Shown here one piece after another: positions 9,159 to 21,106 of a stretch of 64,000 nt of DNA. The DNA comes from Phallus indusiatus (lineage: Eukaryota; Basidiomycota; Agaricomycetes; Phallales; Phallaceae): positions 979,771 through 1,043,770 of the forward strand of contig JAQFWX010000013.1 of assembly GCA_027605045.1 (NCBI GenBank), read 5' to 3'. A model generated the notes under the pieces. That model searched no databases. It worked only from the letters and a program-made list of their open reading frames with translations, and had not been told where the DNA came from. A program made the position numbers and the translations under genes. How positions within the stretch are numbered: position 1 is the stretch's first letter; each line of letters begins with the position of its first letter.

Positions 9159-11959
9159 TTATACGTCCATTAATTCTTTTTGAGCAGCCTTCAGCCTGTC
9201 GAGCCTGCTATCGAGCTCTTCACGAAGTTCAGATATATGCGTCGGTTCCGCCATGAATTTAGCGCAGATGGTTTTGGCATGAGGGTCGGATAACTTCAGT
9301 CCCCTGTAGAGAACCTCCTGCAAGGCCCTTTTATCAATCCGGACTAACTCGTCATCAATCGCCAAAGGAATATTATCGACGAATCGCCTATGTGAAACTA
9401 TCAACGTATCATGTATGAGTAACGTCAAGTAATATAATGTAAGAGGAGAAGAAGACCTTGAAAATAGGCTTCAATAGTCGCCATCACTGTCAACTCTGAT
9501 GCACCTTCATCTTTAATGATCACGTAGTTCTCACGCTCTTTCTCATACCCCTCTAAGCACTCTTGCTTATACTTCAAAAACATCGAATCGTCAAGGGTAA
9601 ATGCACGGGACTCCAGTCTCAAAACTCGTTCGAGTTGTCTCTCCACACTTTCTTTTCTATCTTGCATATAACCGTAAACAAGGTTTCTATTTTTTAAATG
9701 GTCAACACCGATTCATCGACTAAATATATCAAAGAATTATGTACTTGACCGTGTGATAAAGCCCTCCAGCAGTGTGTTGCCCAAAATAATGTTGTACAAG
9801 CCGTGCTTGATGATCTGAGACTATTTGAAGTGTTCCGTTCACAAGGTCGAATGTCGGTTGCTTCCATTCATCCGTATAAACCGTAATCATTTTTTGTACA
9901 ACTTGGAAAGGATAAAAGCCAGGCAACTCCCTTGTAATGGCTCTGAAAGACGGAAATCAAAATACTATAATCTGATATGAACACTGGCACAAAAGATATA
10001 CCCCGCTATCATGTTTGAGATTTCATCCAAATGCATAGCTCCTTCCAAAAAGTTAGTTAGACGATATTGGGGACGCAATGGCCTGAATAACGATTTCAAT
10101 GCTTTAATTTAGGGTATATGGATTGATTGACGTACGAATTGCGAGCGTATGGCTTGAACTTGGGAGCTGTCGCTTGTATCGCCGTCTTGAACCGCTTCTG
10201 CTGTTCGTGGATATTTTCAAACTGATTCAATTTGGAGAATACTGTAGTGATATCGGCATCCCTTGTATGAGCGCCTTCAGAGTGACAATATGCGGCGTCG
10301 CAGAACTCATTTATAATGTGCATCAATTCAAGAACGGGGTCCGAGGACGGCGGAGCAGGAAGGGCTTCCTTCTCCTCTTTCGTCTTTTGAATCATCGTTT
10401 GTATTTCCTGCATTATCTCGGGGATCCTTTTATTGTCAGGGTAAGTATGTGAGATCAAGTAAAGCTGAATATAGTGAACACACCTCTTCGATATAACGCT
10501 CATAAGAAATTCATTCAATTTAGCAGTAACGGCTTGTGTGCCCAGTCGCTTCTGACATCCATGATCAAGAATGTTCCACGGTTCTCTTTTGAAAAAGTTC
10601 TCGCAGAGTCGACGGGCATCTTCGAAAGAATACTTTTTTTCCAGTTCCGCAGAACTGAGTTGCTTAACACAGAACCACCCATTCTGGAGTGGTGAGCTTT
10701 CATTGCGGATCAATTTAAGCCAGCGCGCGTGCTCCCCTTCGGGAATTCGATCTGGTTTCGTCAGAACACCTAAAACAAGCTCAAGGAATGGGTATGTATG
10801 ACAGATACAAGCAAACGTACCAATAGTTCTGACACCTTCAGGGTCATATTTCTTCGCAAGCCTGTAGGCACCCTGCGTTTCGAAATCCACTTGCGAAGCA
10901 GGAAACATTAGCTAAGTACTAACAAGATAATCAATGAGAAAGTATACCTTCACATGCTACGGTTAAAAGAATTATGCAACTGGGTTTTTGTATATATTGT
11001 GACACTAACTCCCTCACTTCTTCGACGTCTTCATCTCTCCCACCATCAGCAACACTGGCAATAAGACCTGTTCTTGTATGAAAACTAATGAACGTATTTT
11101 GACCATGAACGGTTCTTACCCGGGAGGTCGCAGAATGAGAGATCAGTGAGGTCAGGACCTTTGATCTCGAGGCAAACTGTATTGCTCGAGAAATTCAAAG
11201 TATTGGGCTTCAGCTGACGATAATTATCATCCAGGAAAGCTTGAGAGTCTACCGACGGATTAAGCACTGCAAGCTGGGCCCGGCGGAGACGTTCCTCCAC
11301 ATCCTTGGGATTGGTTATTACTGATCCAAACTCGATGTTTACCACTTTGTCCAAAGGGCGGTTGAGTTCATCGGTAAGAAACCGCAAAGATACTGTGCAT
11401 TGCCATGGTTCGGATTCGGTTGTTCTGACCAATCTGCATTCTGTGGGACAACTGGTACGAGCATGAAACATGTGTTCAATCAAGGATACCAAAAGGCTTA
11501 CCGAGTGCATGTACCGCTAGCTCGAGGCAATGTAATTCCAGAAATTGATTCTATTAGAGATGATTTCCCGGCACTTTGGGATCCGATTACAATTAGAGAG
11601 GGCAAATCTATATCGCGCTGAGTGCTACAAGACCGGATCGGAAACGTTTAGTACGGAAGAAAAAGAACACATTTCAAATAAACTAACCCTAAATTGTGCA
11701 ATCGATTAACAAGATCCAATTTTTTCCTTCGTTGATCGGAGAGGACAGGATCCGATAACCCGACCGAGCCAGTTGGTTTAGACTCGTCGGGCGGGGACGG
11801 ATTCGTCGTTGTAAAAGAACTGGGACTCGGCTTTACATGTTTTTGAAACGAAGGAGCTCGCCATTGGAATTGACCGGGCGGTGAAGAGGTCTTTATAACC
11901 TCTGGTTCTGACTCGGGGTCACTGGATGCGCAAGAGGGAGTAGACATATGTATAGACAT
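9159..11959 (-). CDS. Dynamin-like GTPase (Mx-type), tandem copy 2
   Basis: This is the paralogue of the gene to its left, with the same domain order. The ATG at 11959 opens a Ser/Pro-rich N-terminus that ends in LSDPVLSDQRRKKLDLVNRL. The P-loop reads GSQSAGKSSLIES (about 11550-11590), with Ser where copy 1 has Gly. G3 is DLPG near 11120 and G4 is TKPD near 10765. The stalk includes SLFRPLRPQYRLTNFLEG and then AMHLDEISNMIAG near 9995-10100. The GED includes RRFVDNIPLAIDDELVR and ends with KELMDV. All GTPase motifs are present, so the protein should be active. Paralogue pairs of this type could form mixed assemblies, but that is only inference. Confidence 0.85.
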
Positions 11960-12041
11960 TGGTGTCGGAATGTGAGTGTTCTCGATATGTTAGAGAAGGA
12001 GAAAAAGTTGAGCACGATACTGTAGCAAAGAGGAATGTGGG

Positions 12042-12048
12042 TTTTATA
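12042..12048 (-). promoter_or_regulatory. Probable TATA box, dynamin copy 2
   Basis: The minus strand reads TATAAAA about 85 bp upstream of the ATG at 11959, matching the placement in copy 1. Confidence 0.45.
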
Positions 12049-12478
12049 AACAGAGGGAGTTGATGATAAGGACATGGAGCGAAATTAAACACAGGGATGA
12101 GCAAAATGAAGAGCGGCTGCGTGATCGACCAACCTGAAGTCGGAGTCAGCTGAGAAGACGTTCTAGCACATGCATCGCTTCGAGCATCAGAGTTTCACTT
12201 ACGTTAAGCCAGCACGTTAGTTAAGAGCGGAGCCGGTAGAGAAACGAGGACATAGACCGTACACATGGCAGCAGGCGAGCTAGATGGGAAATGTGCGGGT
12301 TTACATCTACTTCCTGGACTCCGCTTAGGATGTCAGTTACCATGGACGATAAAGCCTCGGATTTAAAGAAATTTTTAGGAATGTCGTCAATGATTTATCA
12401 GAAAGGCGTCGTTGCAAATCGGTGGTATTAACTGCTAGACTGAAGCTTGCTAAGGTTGGTACTAACTGGATAGAAATT

Positions 12479-12775
12479 GTTGCTTCAATCGCTATGAAAC
12501 AACATGCCAGATGCAACAGCGTTTTCAGGAAGAGAATATTTCCGCTCATCCAAATGAGATTCATATAACACGTAGATATCAGTTGATCCTGTTTCACATA
12601 AATTTGTTAGGAGCATAAATATCTTAAAAATGATATCTTTTGTCTTTTCACTTACGTTGCGAGGTGTAGGTTCCAAAGCCGCTGAGGCTGACCTTGAGTC
12701 CTAATTTGGTATATGTGCGAATAAGACCGTTGTAACCAACGGTCTTGTAATTGAGTCGCAAAAACACTGGACTCG
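12479..12775 (-). pseudogene. Possible relic of an aldo/keto reductase N-terminus
   Basis: On the minus strand a short frame contains YTKLGLKVSLSGFGTYTS. It faintly resembles the first strand block of KCNAB-like aldo/keto reductases (YRxLGxSGLKVSxxxLGTW). A possible intron (gtaagtg...gaaacag) follows, then a frame that ends after HSD. No other part of an aldo/keto reductase is seen nearby. It could equally be chance. It is best read as decayed sequence. Confidence 0.2.
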
Positions 12776-12779
12776 AAAA

Positions 12780-13680
12780 AGGGGAATATTATTGAGCGAA
12801 GATCCATACATTGCCGTCGGCTGAGATAAGATCTGTGACTTGAGATCTTTGCGCTTTAATCCGCAAATACTAGGTGTGTCATCTATGATCCTTAGTCAGA
12901 AATGAAAGAAGCGATACCGCCTGCGAGTGCCAGACTTTGAAGCTGAGGTGGGACCCTTTTCTGGAATGGCACGAAAGCCGGGTTACAGGCCCTCTCCAAC
13001 GCAATCGCTCATTTGTCTAAGATAGCTTAACCAGCTGTTACATACCGCGGAAGTTCTAGCTCAATGTCTCAAAAGTCGAGCTCAAAGTACGCGAGCGTAA
13101 CTGACTTCAAGTTGATGTAACAAAGCCTTCCCCCGCTCAAGCGCTCAACGTAATACGCGGTAGGGAGTCGATGATAAATTGACATGCGCCGCAATTGCAA
13201 CCGCAAATCCTTGAAACGCGTGCAAACAGTCAACTGTAGGAACTCGACTCATTTATCGCGAGCTTCCGTCTTCTTTGGCGATAGGTTTCACTTCCTTCGT
13301 CTCATACATAATGATGGCGTTTTTCAAGCTCATCTCCAACCTCCTCGGTACCCCTTTCAAAGCTCCGAATCGAAAAATCTAAACGAGGTTTTCAGCGAAA
13401 CAACAATAATGATATGATTCTCGTCAGCTGATAGTATTTATATCTATTCGGTAGGCACTTGTTTGATTGTCGAACGCAGAACGGAACAATCAACTCACTG
13501 GATTTAAAGCATCCGAATCAATGAAAAGTCAGTTTAAACATAAAAAGTCGTGAACAATGACGTAATAGGTATGCATGCAAATGAGGGTATAGTCTGATGA
13601 TATGTGACCATAATGAGAAAAAAAAAGCAGGAGCAAAAAAAAGAGAGCGGAATCGGACAAAACACCAAAGCACAGCAACA
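12780..13680. other. Gene-poor stretch
   Basis: Only short frames occur, such as a 77-codon plus-strand frame at 13184-13417 with no recognisable motif. Nothing supports a gene. The right end (13520-13680) is probably the 3' flank of the large membrane protein gene that follows. Confidence 0.4.
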
Positions 13681-16600
13681 TCATGCGCCTTCCTCTTCCA
13701 TTCTGATCCCATCCAGCCCAAACAAATTCTCAAACTCTTGGGTTGACCCACCCAAAACGCCAAAAGCTTCTTGCAAAGTCTTGCCAAGGAAATCAAGTTC
13801 CTTGATAACGCCTTTCATCATAAGCGCGTAAGCAAAATACAACAAATGCCGAGAGCCTTTGACATTTCGTGTCTTGACAACATCCAAATTGCGTATAGCG
13901 TTTACCTTTTGGAAAAAGGATAGACCGAAATGTTTTTTTAGTCCAATGAGATTTCAGATAATTCGTATATTGACGTACCAGTTCTTGGCGAGATTTTTCC
14001 GCGGGAGGAAGGTATGGCGGTAAAGGAGCTTTCAATCTGAAAGCCGATGCTAACACTGAGAAATATAGAATGACGTTCCCAACTAGTTCACGACGCTCTT
14101 TCTTAACGGGAATTACAAAATCCCTTCGTACAGCCTATACGAGAATCATCAATTAGATTGAGCAACAAGAAAGAAAGCAATCAATAATCAGCGTACCGTG
14201 TACCTGGAACAAAAAGCCAGATCAGTTTCATTATCCCACCAAGACTAACAGGTTTAAGATCCGAGACTGGGTGTACTTACCATTCCTCTCTAGTCGTCAC
14301 ACACCTCATAGTATGCAACTTGTCTAAAATAGTTTGTAAACTAGTAAGAATGGACCGATAAAGTTTCACGGGAAACGGTCCTTTGAGCCGAGGCTCATGT
14401 GGAGTCTGCGCAAGTAATTCCTGCAACGCGATTAGCTTACGCTGCAAATGGAGTTCCCTATAACAATCAACGATTGATTGAGTGCCAAGCAGTCCACAAA
14501 AAATTTTTCATTTACGAAAATACTTACATGGCCATAAACTCGTGAATTGATGAGCGCAGTGCATTGGAAGCGATAGGAGGTAGTGTCATGTAATTCATGG
14601 GAGGAGTTCCCTGGCCTGAACCCAACAAAGACGTTGTTTCAGAGACCTGACGTCGAGGCGTCATACTCTGAACTTGCGCAAGCGGGGGAGGTGGCGCAGA
14701 ATAGTGCTTGACCATACGGCTATACAACCATCCAATGTTAAAACAGAACCTACAGTAGGATAATCGCAAGATCAGCCAATGTCTACCTAGGAAGAAAAAA
14801 ATACACTACTTACTCGCTCAATGCTTTCCCAAGCTCTCGTCGGGCTTCTGTAGGCCACCAAAAATGACTGACAAGGAAAGCCCACGCAACTCCGACAATA
14901 ACAGAAATAGCCCGCCGAAATCCGATAATAACGACTGACGGATCTTCATAACGCAAATTATACCTAATTTTAATGAAAGAAGAAAGAAAAAAAGAAGGGT
15001 CAGAAGGCTAATATAATAACAGGGAAATCAATCAATTATGAAAGAGAGAAAGCGCTTACGAATAAAGACATGTGAGATTATACGCTAATAATATGAGTCT
15101 TAAAGTGGTAGCATATTTGGGGAGAGAAATGAGATAATAAAAGCAAGGTATGGAATATAAGAATCCAGCGAATGCCAAGACGGCCGGATATTCTTCGAAA
15201 AGGGAATATGTGAAAACGGCAGTTACTGCGCCAAGAATGGTTCCCAAGACTCGATGTGTCGCGAGTACGTTAGTCTGTCCGATCACTGGACTCATCACAA
15301 CGAAAAACTGAAGAAAAGAAAAAAGATTAAGAATAGAAATAAAATAAAAGGGAAAGAGTGGTCAATAAATTTAGACTAAATTCACACAATTTAAAAAAAA
15401 GCTAAATTTACCGAAAGAAGTGCCCATTCCCCACGGTACTCCACGAACAACGGCCGCGTTGATTCAAAGAATGCCGGAGAAGCAAGGATTGCGGCTGCGA
15501 GCCCCGTTTTGATAGCATACTTGATATCAGGCTCCCACACTCTAGCTAGAAATGTCCATAATGATTGTTTCAATCGGCCCATGAAGTCCAGAGATTCCCG
15601 CCGAGGAGTCTGAATTGTATTAGGAGCGTGAGGACGAACTTTAGGGAATGCAGGTATATTTCGGGAATTCGAAGGAACTAAATTTGCTATCAAAGAAGAA
15701 GAAAATTCAACATTTTCTTAACCTGAAAATAGACAAAACAGATAATGAATACACACATAATTTCTTGCGCAGTGTTCTTTTCGGGTCTTTCGATTCAGCG
15801 GGACAAGTAGATCGTGAACTCCTGAAACAGTGGACGGATTCTTGAATTCGCTTCCAGAGTCGTCGCCAAATATTCAGATCTTGCTGTTCCAAAGCATGTA
15901 TGTGACCGACAGCAGTGACAAGGACCAAAAGCTCTCGAGCAAATTCTTGCATAGTACAGATGAAGCTATTAAAAACATTTAAGGTCAACAATTTATTTTA
16001 ATCTTGAGAAACCAGTCTCGACGTACAAATATACCAAAAGCACGGTCTCATTGTCACCATTTCCGAGAACAACAGGCGGAACACTGTGTTCGGTCTGAGT
16101 TAGTCGATCGGTCTTATCTCCTCGACGATACAATCGCATGAGTGCTTGGTTGGATGTACAATCAAACACAAACAAAGCGCGTTCAATATCTTGCGAAAGT
16201 TCAAAAAACTCATTCATGTTTATATCGTCCGAAGTGCCACCGCGTTCTCGTAACGCGCCTTGAAGACTTCGAAGAGTGGTGATGCAAGCTTTCTGTAAAT
16301 TTTTGGGTATTAAGTGCATGAAAATTTAAAGAAAGGGTTAAAAAAAGAACATACAGCTAGTGCTTCCATAGGTGGACCGAGATCATCAACAAGATCACCA
16401 AACATAGCAGCAGCAGCAGCCAAAACAGCAACTTCCTCTTCCTCTTCTTCAGAAATTTTACTTATTTTAGCCTTTCCACCGTCATGACCACCACCACCAC
16501 CACCATCCAAACGATTATCCCGACCCAGGAAACTATCGCGAGCCGAAGAAGACGGAACAAGCCTGCCATTCTTATTCGCTTGTAAAACCAATTTCCCTTC

Positions 16601-18558
16601 TCTATGCGCTTTAGTTAACTCAGTTTGCAGTTGAGTCCCGCTTCGCAATCCCGCGAGATGTTGTGCTAGTCTGTTTAAGCTGCCTACTGCGTCATCGTAT
16701 GCTTGCCCCTTTGTCGTGCCTGCACGACTTGGTAGCCATTCGGAATGTGCTTCGCTGAGGTTTCGTCTGAGAGATGTAAACGATTTTTGGTGCGCTTCAA
16801 CTGCACGAAGAAGTTTTGATTGCTTGGGATGAAAATCCGGATCCAAAAGGAATGTCTTTGTGAGTGTTTCGAGAAGCGTTGCGAAAGAAGCAAGAGCCGA
16901 CGTCATATCCCTCCTTCATTTTTTTTAACACTTCAGCGTACTAATCCGGATGAAATAAAATATTTTTTTTCCTTACTGAAGATTGGAAAGTGCGCTTTCG
17001 GGCCATAGACAAAGACAAACGATATTGGATATTGTCGCTCCAACGACAATTGTGAAAGCCACTTGGAACAATGTATCCATGTTGCCTTCTTTAACAATAC
17101 TGACAAAGCAATCGCTAAGTATACGGTTTATGCATTGACGCATTTTACTCACACAACGAAAATTATGATACACATCATACTGCAAGCTTTCAATAACTCA
17201 GCACCGGTGTATCTTGGTATAACTTTAGGAACATACCGGTATTGAAACTGGGTCGAGCCATCCATACTTTGAGCCAAGCAATCAGAATGACTGCACCAGC
17301 AAGCCAAGTCAGAACCCAGATGTTCGCCAACCATTCCCAACCCGGTCGTATCTTGAAAGAAGGGAAGTTATGTCACTTTACGAAACTTTATCAGTAATAA
17401 AAACGACAGTACCTCCCAAAACCAGAACATGTTCATGCTGCACAATGACACAAAGGCAGTAAACGCTAGACCGAAGATGACATAGATATCCGCTTCAATC
17501 ATGGCACCTATTGTTTTCTAGACATGAAAAAAGGTTGAAACAAGTGTTCATCATATGCTGGAAAGGCTAAACATACGGCCGGATTGAAATAAACCATTCT
17601 ATAGGAGAATAAAAGTCAAAATAAAGTGCCTCGAGAGAAGCCGAGGTACGTACACAGTAGCAACCATATGACCCGAGGGAGAAGGACCACCTTCCCATTT
17701 GCCACGACTCGGGACATCAGCGAGGAATCCAGAGAGATAAGGCACGAAAGTGAACAACGAGGAGATTAGATAAGCTAATGAGCATTTGAGAATGTTCTTC
17801 TGCAGACGAGTAAGAGTAGGCAACGAAAAAGTCGAGGAAGAAGCAGAAGGTGTGCGGCGCATAGCTGAATCTGAGTCTCCGTCGTCAGACTCGTCTGCAC
17901 TTTCAGAAGAATGGTCTGAGTCGCCATCGTCAGAACGATAGTCACGATTAAAAGGTATAGTTTCGGGTTCTGTAGACAGGGGTGTAGGAGATTGAGGTGA
18001 TAATACACGGTTTTGCGAGATGAAAGGGTCCGAGTCTTGATTGCTAGTTGAATGAGACTGTATTGTCCCCCCTGTTGCTTGATCTGTCTCAGGAGGCGGG
18101 AATGGTAAATGGCCAAGCCTTGCATTCCGCTGGCGTCTCGTAGATAAGATAGAGCCTTCATTGAGGATTTGGCCGAATAGAGTCCATTCTCGTTCATGAT
18201 TATTAGGTTTATTAGTATGATGAATCGTCGGAGATGACGACGTGTCCGGCGGTTGGGAAGGGTGTCTCCTCCTTGGAGTGTCGTGCTGGGAAGGAGCTGA
18301 GTACAATCGATTTAGAGGTACACGAGTGGGTGGACGTGAAGGCGATCGAGCTGAAGGAGGATTATCATCGTGAGCCCGAGTCCGAGGCTGTCCCGGGAGT
18401 AGATCTGACGATAACGATGGCAGAGAACCTATGTCGGGCTGGGATAATGTTGGACGGAGAGTTCGCGTTGACCTCGACGGAGATACATGTTGTTCTTGTT
18501 CTTGCGGACTCTCACAAACTATCAATTCAGGCTGGGAACGGGCAGACTCGAGGGACAT
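13681..18558 (-). CDS. Large multi-pass membrane protein, ArAE/BRE4-like putative transporter
   Basis: This is a fungal integral membrane protein of the aromatic acid exporter-like group (putative ER transporter 6TM N-terminal region, fusaric-acid-resistance-like core and DUF2421 type C-terminus; yeast Bre4 is a relative). The ATG at 18558 starts a disordered region of about 270 residues that is rich in Ser, Pro and Asp. The first membrane helices follow: LKCSLAYLISSLFTFVPYLS, then GHMVATV and VYFNPAKTIGAMIEADIYV, which are family hallmarks. A second membrane block lies around 14800-15600. Between them is a cytosolic part with Glu, Ala and Gly runs near 16370-16510. More than fifteen short introns are likely. 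The substrate is unknown, and export of organic anions or a role in membrane trafficking are both possible. Confidence 0.8.
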
Positions 18559-19936
18559 TTTCCGACCTCGGATGAATGGAGAATTAGGTAAGCGCGCATG
18601 TGACGCCACATGAGCATTGCGCACGGACCAATTGAGATTGAGCAGCCTATTGCGAAAGAAGAACTGACAGTGCTGACACCTTTGACATAATATGCGTTTT
18701 CATAATTTATATAGCTCATAGGCAATCAAGAAATATTGAATTTAGTCCTCATTAAGAAGTCAAATTCCGTGTTTTGGATGGCCGGGGCATGCTTTGGCAT
18801 ACTAAATCCTGTAAACTTGAAGTGCGGTAAAAGTCAACACTGTAAATCTTTGACTCATAACCTTGCTTAAAATGACCGTTACCATAGCCATTTGGGATGA
18901 TAGTTTAACACGATTACTAACAACTTTGAACCAGATCCAATGTACCTTCTCAAAGTTCTTATTGGCACGGTGACGATGGGCTCCATCGTGATAGTACAAA
19001 AGTTGGCTATAGCCTATATCTTACCAACGATCGCGCACATAAGAGACAATAGAACAAGGATACGTAACGACGATATACATAGTTCACTACCATGCACATA
19101 GGTCTATCAAAAGAAAAAAGGGTGAAAGAAGGTCCTCGGGTGCGATAAATTACCATAGCCCAACGTCAAAAGGTGTTATATAAATTACTAGTCAATCACG
19201 AGTTCCGAAGCCATACGGAATGGCAATGCATGCATTTACACATCTCGAGTTGTATATGTGCCCAACGTGATCTTGAGTATATAATTACTGGCATACATGC
19301 GCTCAAGTTATTTCAATGTACATTTGTGCCCGTGACGCCCCTTGGCAGCTTTTGCTCATGTGCCGAACAGAAGTCATTCATACGCCCAAGTCATTCACAT
19401 TGTCATCGTACGGAACCCGGCCGACATAATAGAAGTCGCTGGTCGGCTGGCGACGCGGCGCATCGGTTCGTATGGCTTTGCTGTGGCTTGGCTCGAAGAT
19501 TGTTCACAAATCAATTGAGTGAATTCGAAATCAGATCGATGGCAGGGTCTAAAGCAATAAATCGCGTACTGTAGGCGAAGATGCCTTTCACTCCCGAAAA
19601 GGGTTCAGCCTGAAGCTCCACTTAGCGGATTCTGAGATACCGGTTCAGCCTTCTTTTACGTTCTGCGGAGCAAGGTAAAGACTTTGAAAGCTTCAGAAAA
19701 GGTTATTCGATATGGTTGTGCGCGATAATAAGTTACCACGGAACTAGGCTGAAGTTCCAATCAAAAAAGTGGGGCAGTGTAGCTTTGAAAATCTGGGTAG
19801 TAGGCCGTGAAGACCTGGAAAAGAGGGGTGTGTTCCCGACATCAACTTCAAGGGTCTTGCTTCTTCCAAATTCATTACCGCGGGTCTTGTTGGAAGCCGG
19901 TGATGCCTCGTCGATTCAATGGCGGACGGTCCAGCG
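18559..19936. other. Intergenic stretch of 1.4 kb, no gene seen
   Basis: Plus-strand frames at 19173-19574 and 19716-19943 have no recognisable motif and no hydrophobic or repeat pattern that would support them. The right part serves as promoter for the cerato-platanin gene. Confidence 0.4.
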
Positions 19937-19945
19937 TATATAAAG
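19937..19945 (+). promoter_or_regulatory. TATA box of the cerato-platanin gene
   Basis: The sequence TATATAAAG lies 109 bp upstream of the ATG at 20046. A pyrimidine-rich and CAA-rich leader between the two is typical of highly expressed fungal secreted-protein genes. Confidence 0.6.
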
Positions 19946-20045
19946 ACATTCCTCGTACAGCGAAGAAAAGCAACCTGAAAAAAACAGACCACCGCTACAC
20001 ACTCCTATAACAACCCCAATCAAGCAACCAAGCTTTTTATATATC

Positions 20046-20545
20046 ATGAAATTCTCAGCCTCCTACCTTCTCAGCTTCTTGGCTCTTGCCGCACCTGCCA
20101 TCTCTGCTCAGTCCGTTTCCGTCTCGTATGATACTACTTACGACGCAGGGAGCACTTCCCTTACGCAAGTAGCATGCAGTGATGGTCCCAATGGATTAAT
20201 CACCAAAGGATTCAGCACGTTCGCCTCCTTGCCCCAATTTCCTCTTATCGGCGGTGCACCTGCTGTGACTGGATGGGGTAGCCCTGCTTGTGGTACATGT
20301 TGGCAACTAGAATATCAAGGCAATACAATTAATGGTGAGATGACATGCATACCTTCTAGCTTGTACCAGACGTACATAACTAACAATCTGGTCGTACAGT
20401 CTTGGCTGTAGATTCGGGGAAATCGGGGTTCAACATCGCACTTGGAGCGATGAATAAACTGACAAACAACCAAGCGATCGCTTTGGGACGCGTCACAGCC
20501 ACAGCCACGCAAGTTCCCGTTACAGCGTGTGGTCTGAAAGCATAA
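20046..20545 (+). CDS. Cerato-platanin family secreted protein
   Basis: This small secreted cysteine-rich protein belongs to a fungal cell-wall and surface family whose members bind chitin oligomers and can elicit plant defence. The two exons 20046-20334 and 20400-20545 give 144 residues. The signal peptide runs about residues 1-20 (SYLLSFLALAAPAISA). The mature part begins QSVSVSYDTTYD and has the family core CSDGPNGLITKGFSTF, then GWGSPACGTCW, then GFNIALGAMNKLT. The C-terminus ends TACGLKA. All four conserved cysteines are present (CSDG, ACGTC and TACG), so both disulphides can form. The intron is short, with donor ggtgag and acceptor tacag. The gene looks intact and has a clear TATA box. 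Confidence 0.93.
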
Positions 20546-21106
20546 TTTAATTCAATGAATGATTTTGACACCAGTTTGGACCTTTTTTTAGTACAAAATC
20601 TGTTGTGCGTGTAGATTTTTGTATGTATTAATGGACAATTATAGCGTACTACATGACTTCCTGTGCCTGATATCTATCCTATGCGTGCCAGACTGACGTG
20701 ATGATTTCATGTACTTTTTTGATAGGATAAGGTTTAGCTCAGCGAAGAGAATCGAGCCAAGTCCGAACTTTAATAGACAACGATCCTGCGCAGTCGAGTC
20801 TCGCATGAGATAAGTAACACAGCAAAGGCATAGCGTTACAAAAGGTTACAAAGAGAAAGTCTCAGGTTCCAAGACCTGCGGCAATTCGGCACACTTCCCG
20901 GAGTTTTATTCTGGAAATCGTTAGACGCTTAAAGAGGAGCCACACCCGCAGTTACGCAGCTTCGGGACAACAGTGGCTGGTGACTGGCTCGTATATTTTT
21001 ACATCCGCTCGTTTTCAATCATTTATAACACTCCCTCTTGTGAGAAAGGGACCCATCACATACTTTCTTCCTCACCACCACCACCATCGTCATCGTCACC
21101 GACATC
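20546..21106. other. Intergenic stretch, no gene seen
   Basis: This spacer holds the 3' UTR of the cerato-platanin gene and the promoter of the aspartic protease gene. The stretch at 21072-21100 is a ccaccaccatcgtcatcgtc-type low-complexity tract just before the presumed start. No coding signal is seen. Confidence 0.4.

Larger units (their letters stand above)
5380..12225. repeat. Tandem duplication of a ~3.3-3.6 kb dynamin gene unit
   Basis: Two direct units, about 5380-8620 and 9040-12225, share 3' flank, all coding exons, most intron positions, TATA placement and part of the upstream region. Divergence is moderate, with many silent and conservative changes. The event is therefore not very recent, and both copies appear to have been kept under selection. 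Confidence 0.8.

Noticed and set aside
18234..18575. 113-codon plus-strand frame
   Set aside because: It is antisense to the disordered N-terminus of the large membrane protein and reflects its Ser/Pro/Asp codon bias.
19173..19574. 133-codon plus-strand frame upstream of the cerato-platanin gene
   Set aside because: No recognisable domain, no good start context and no neighbouring exons.
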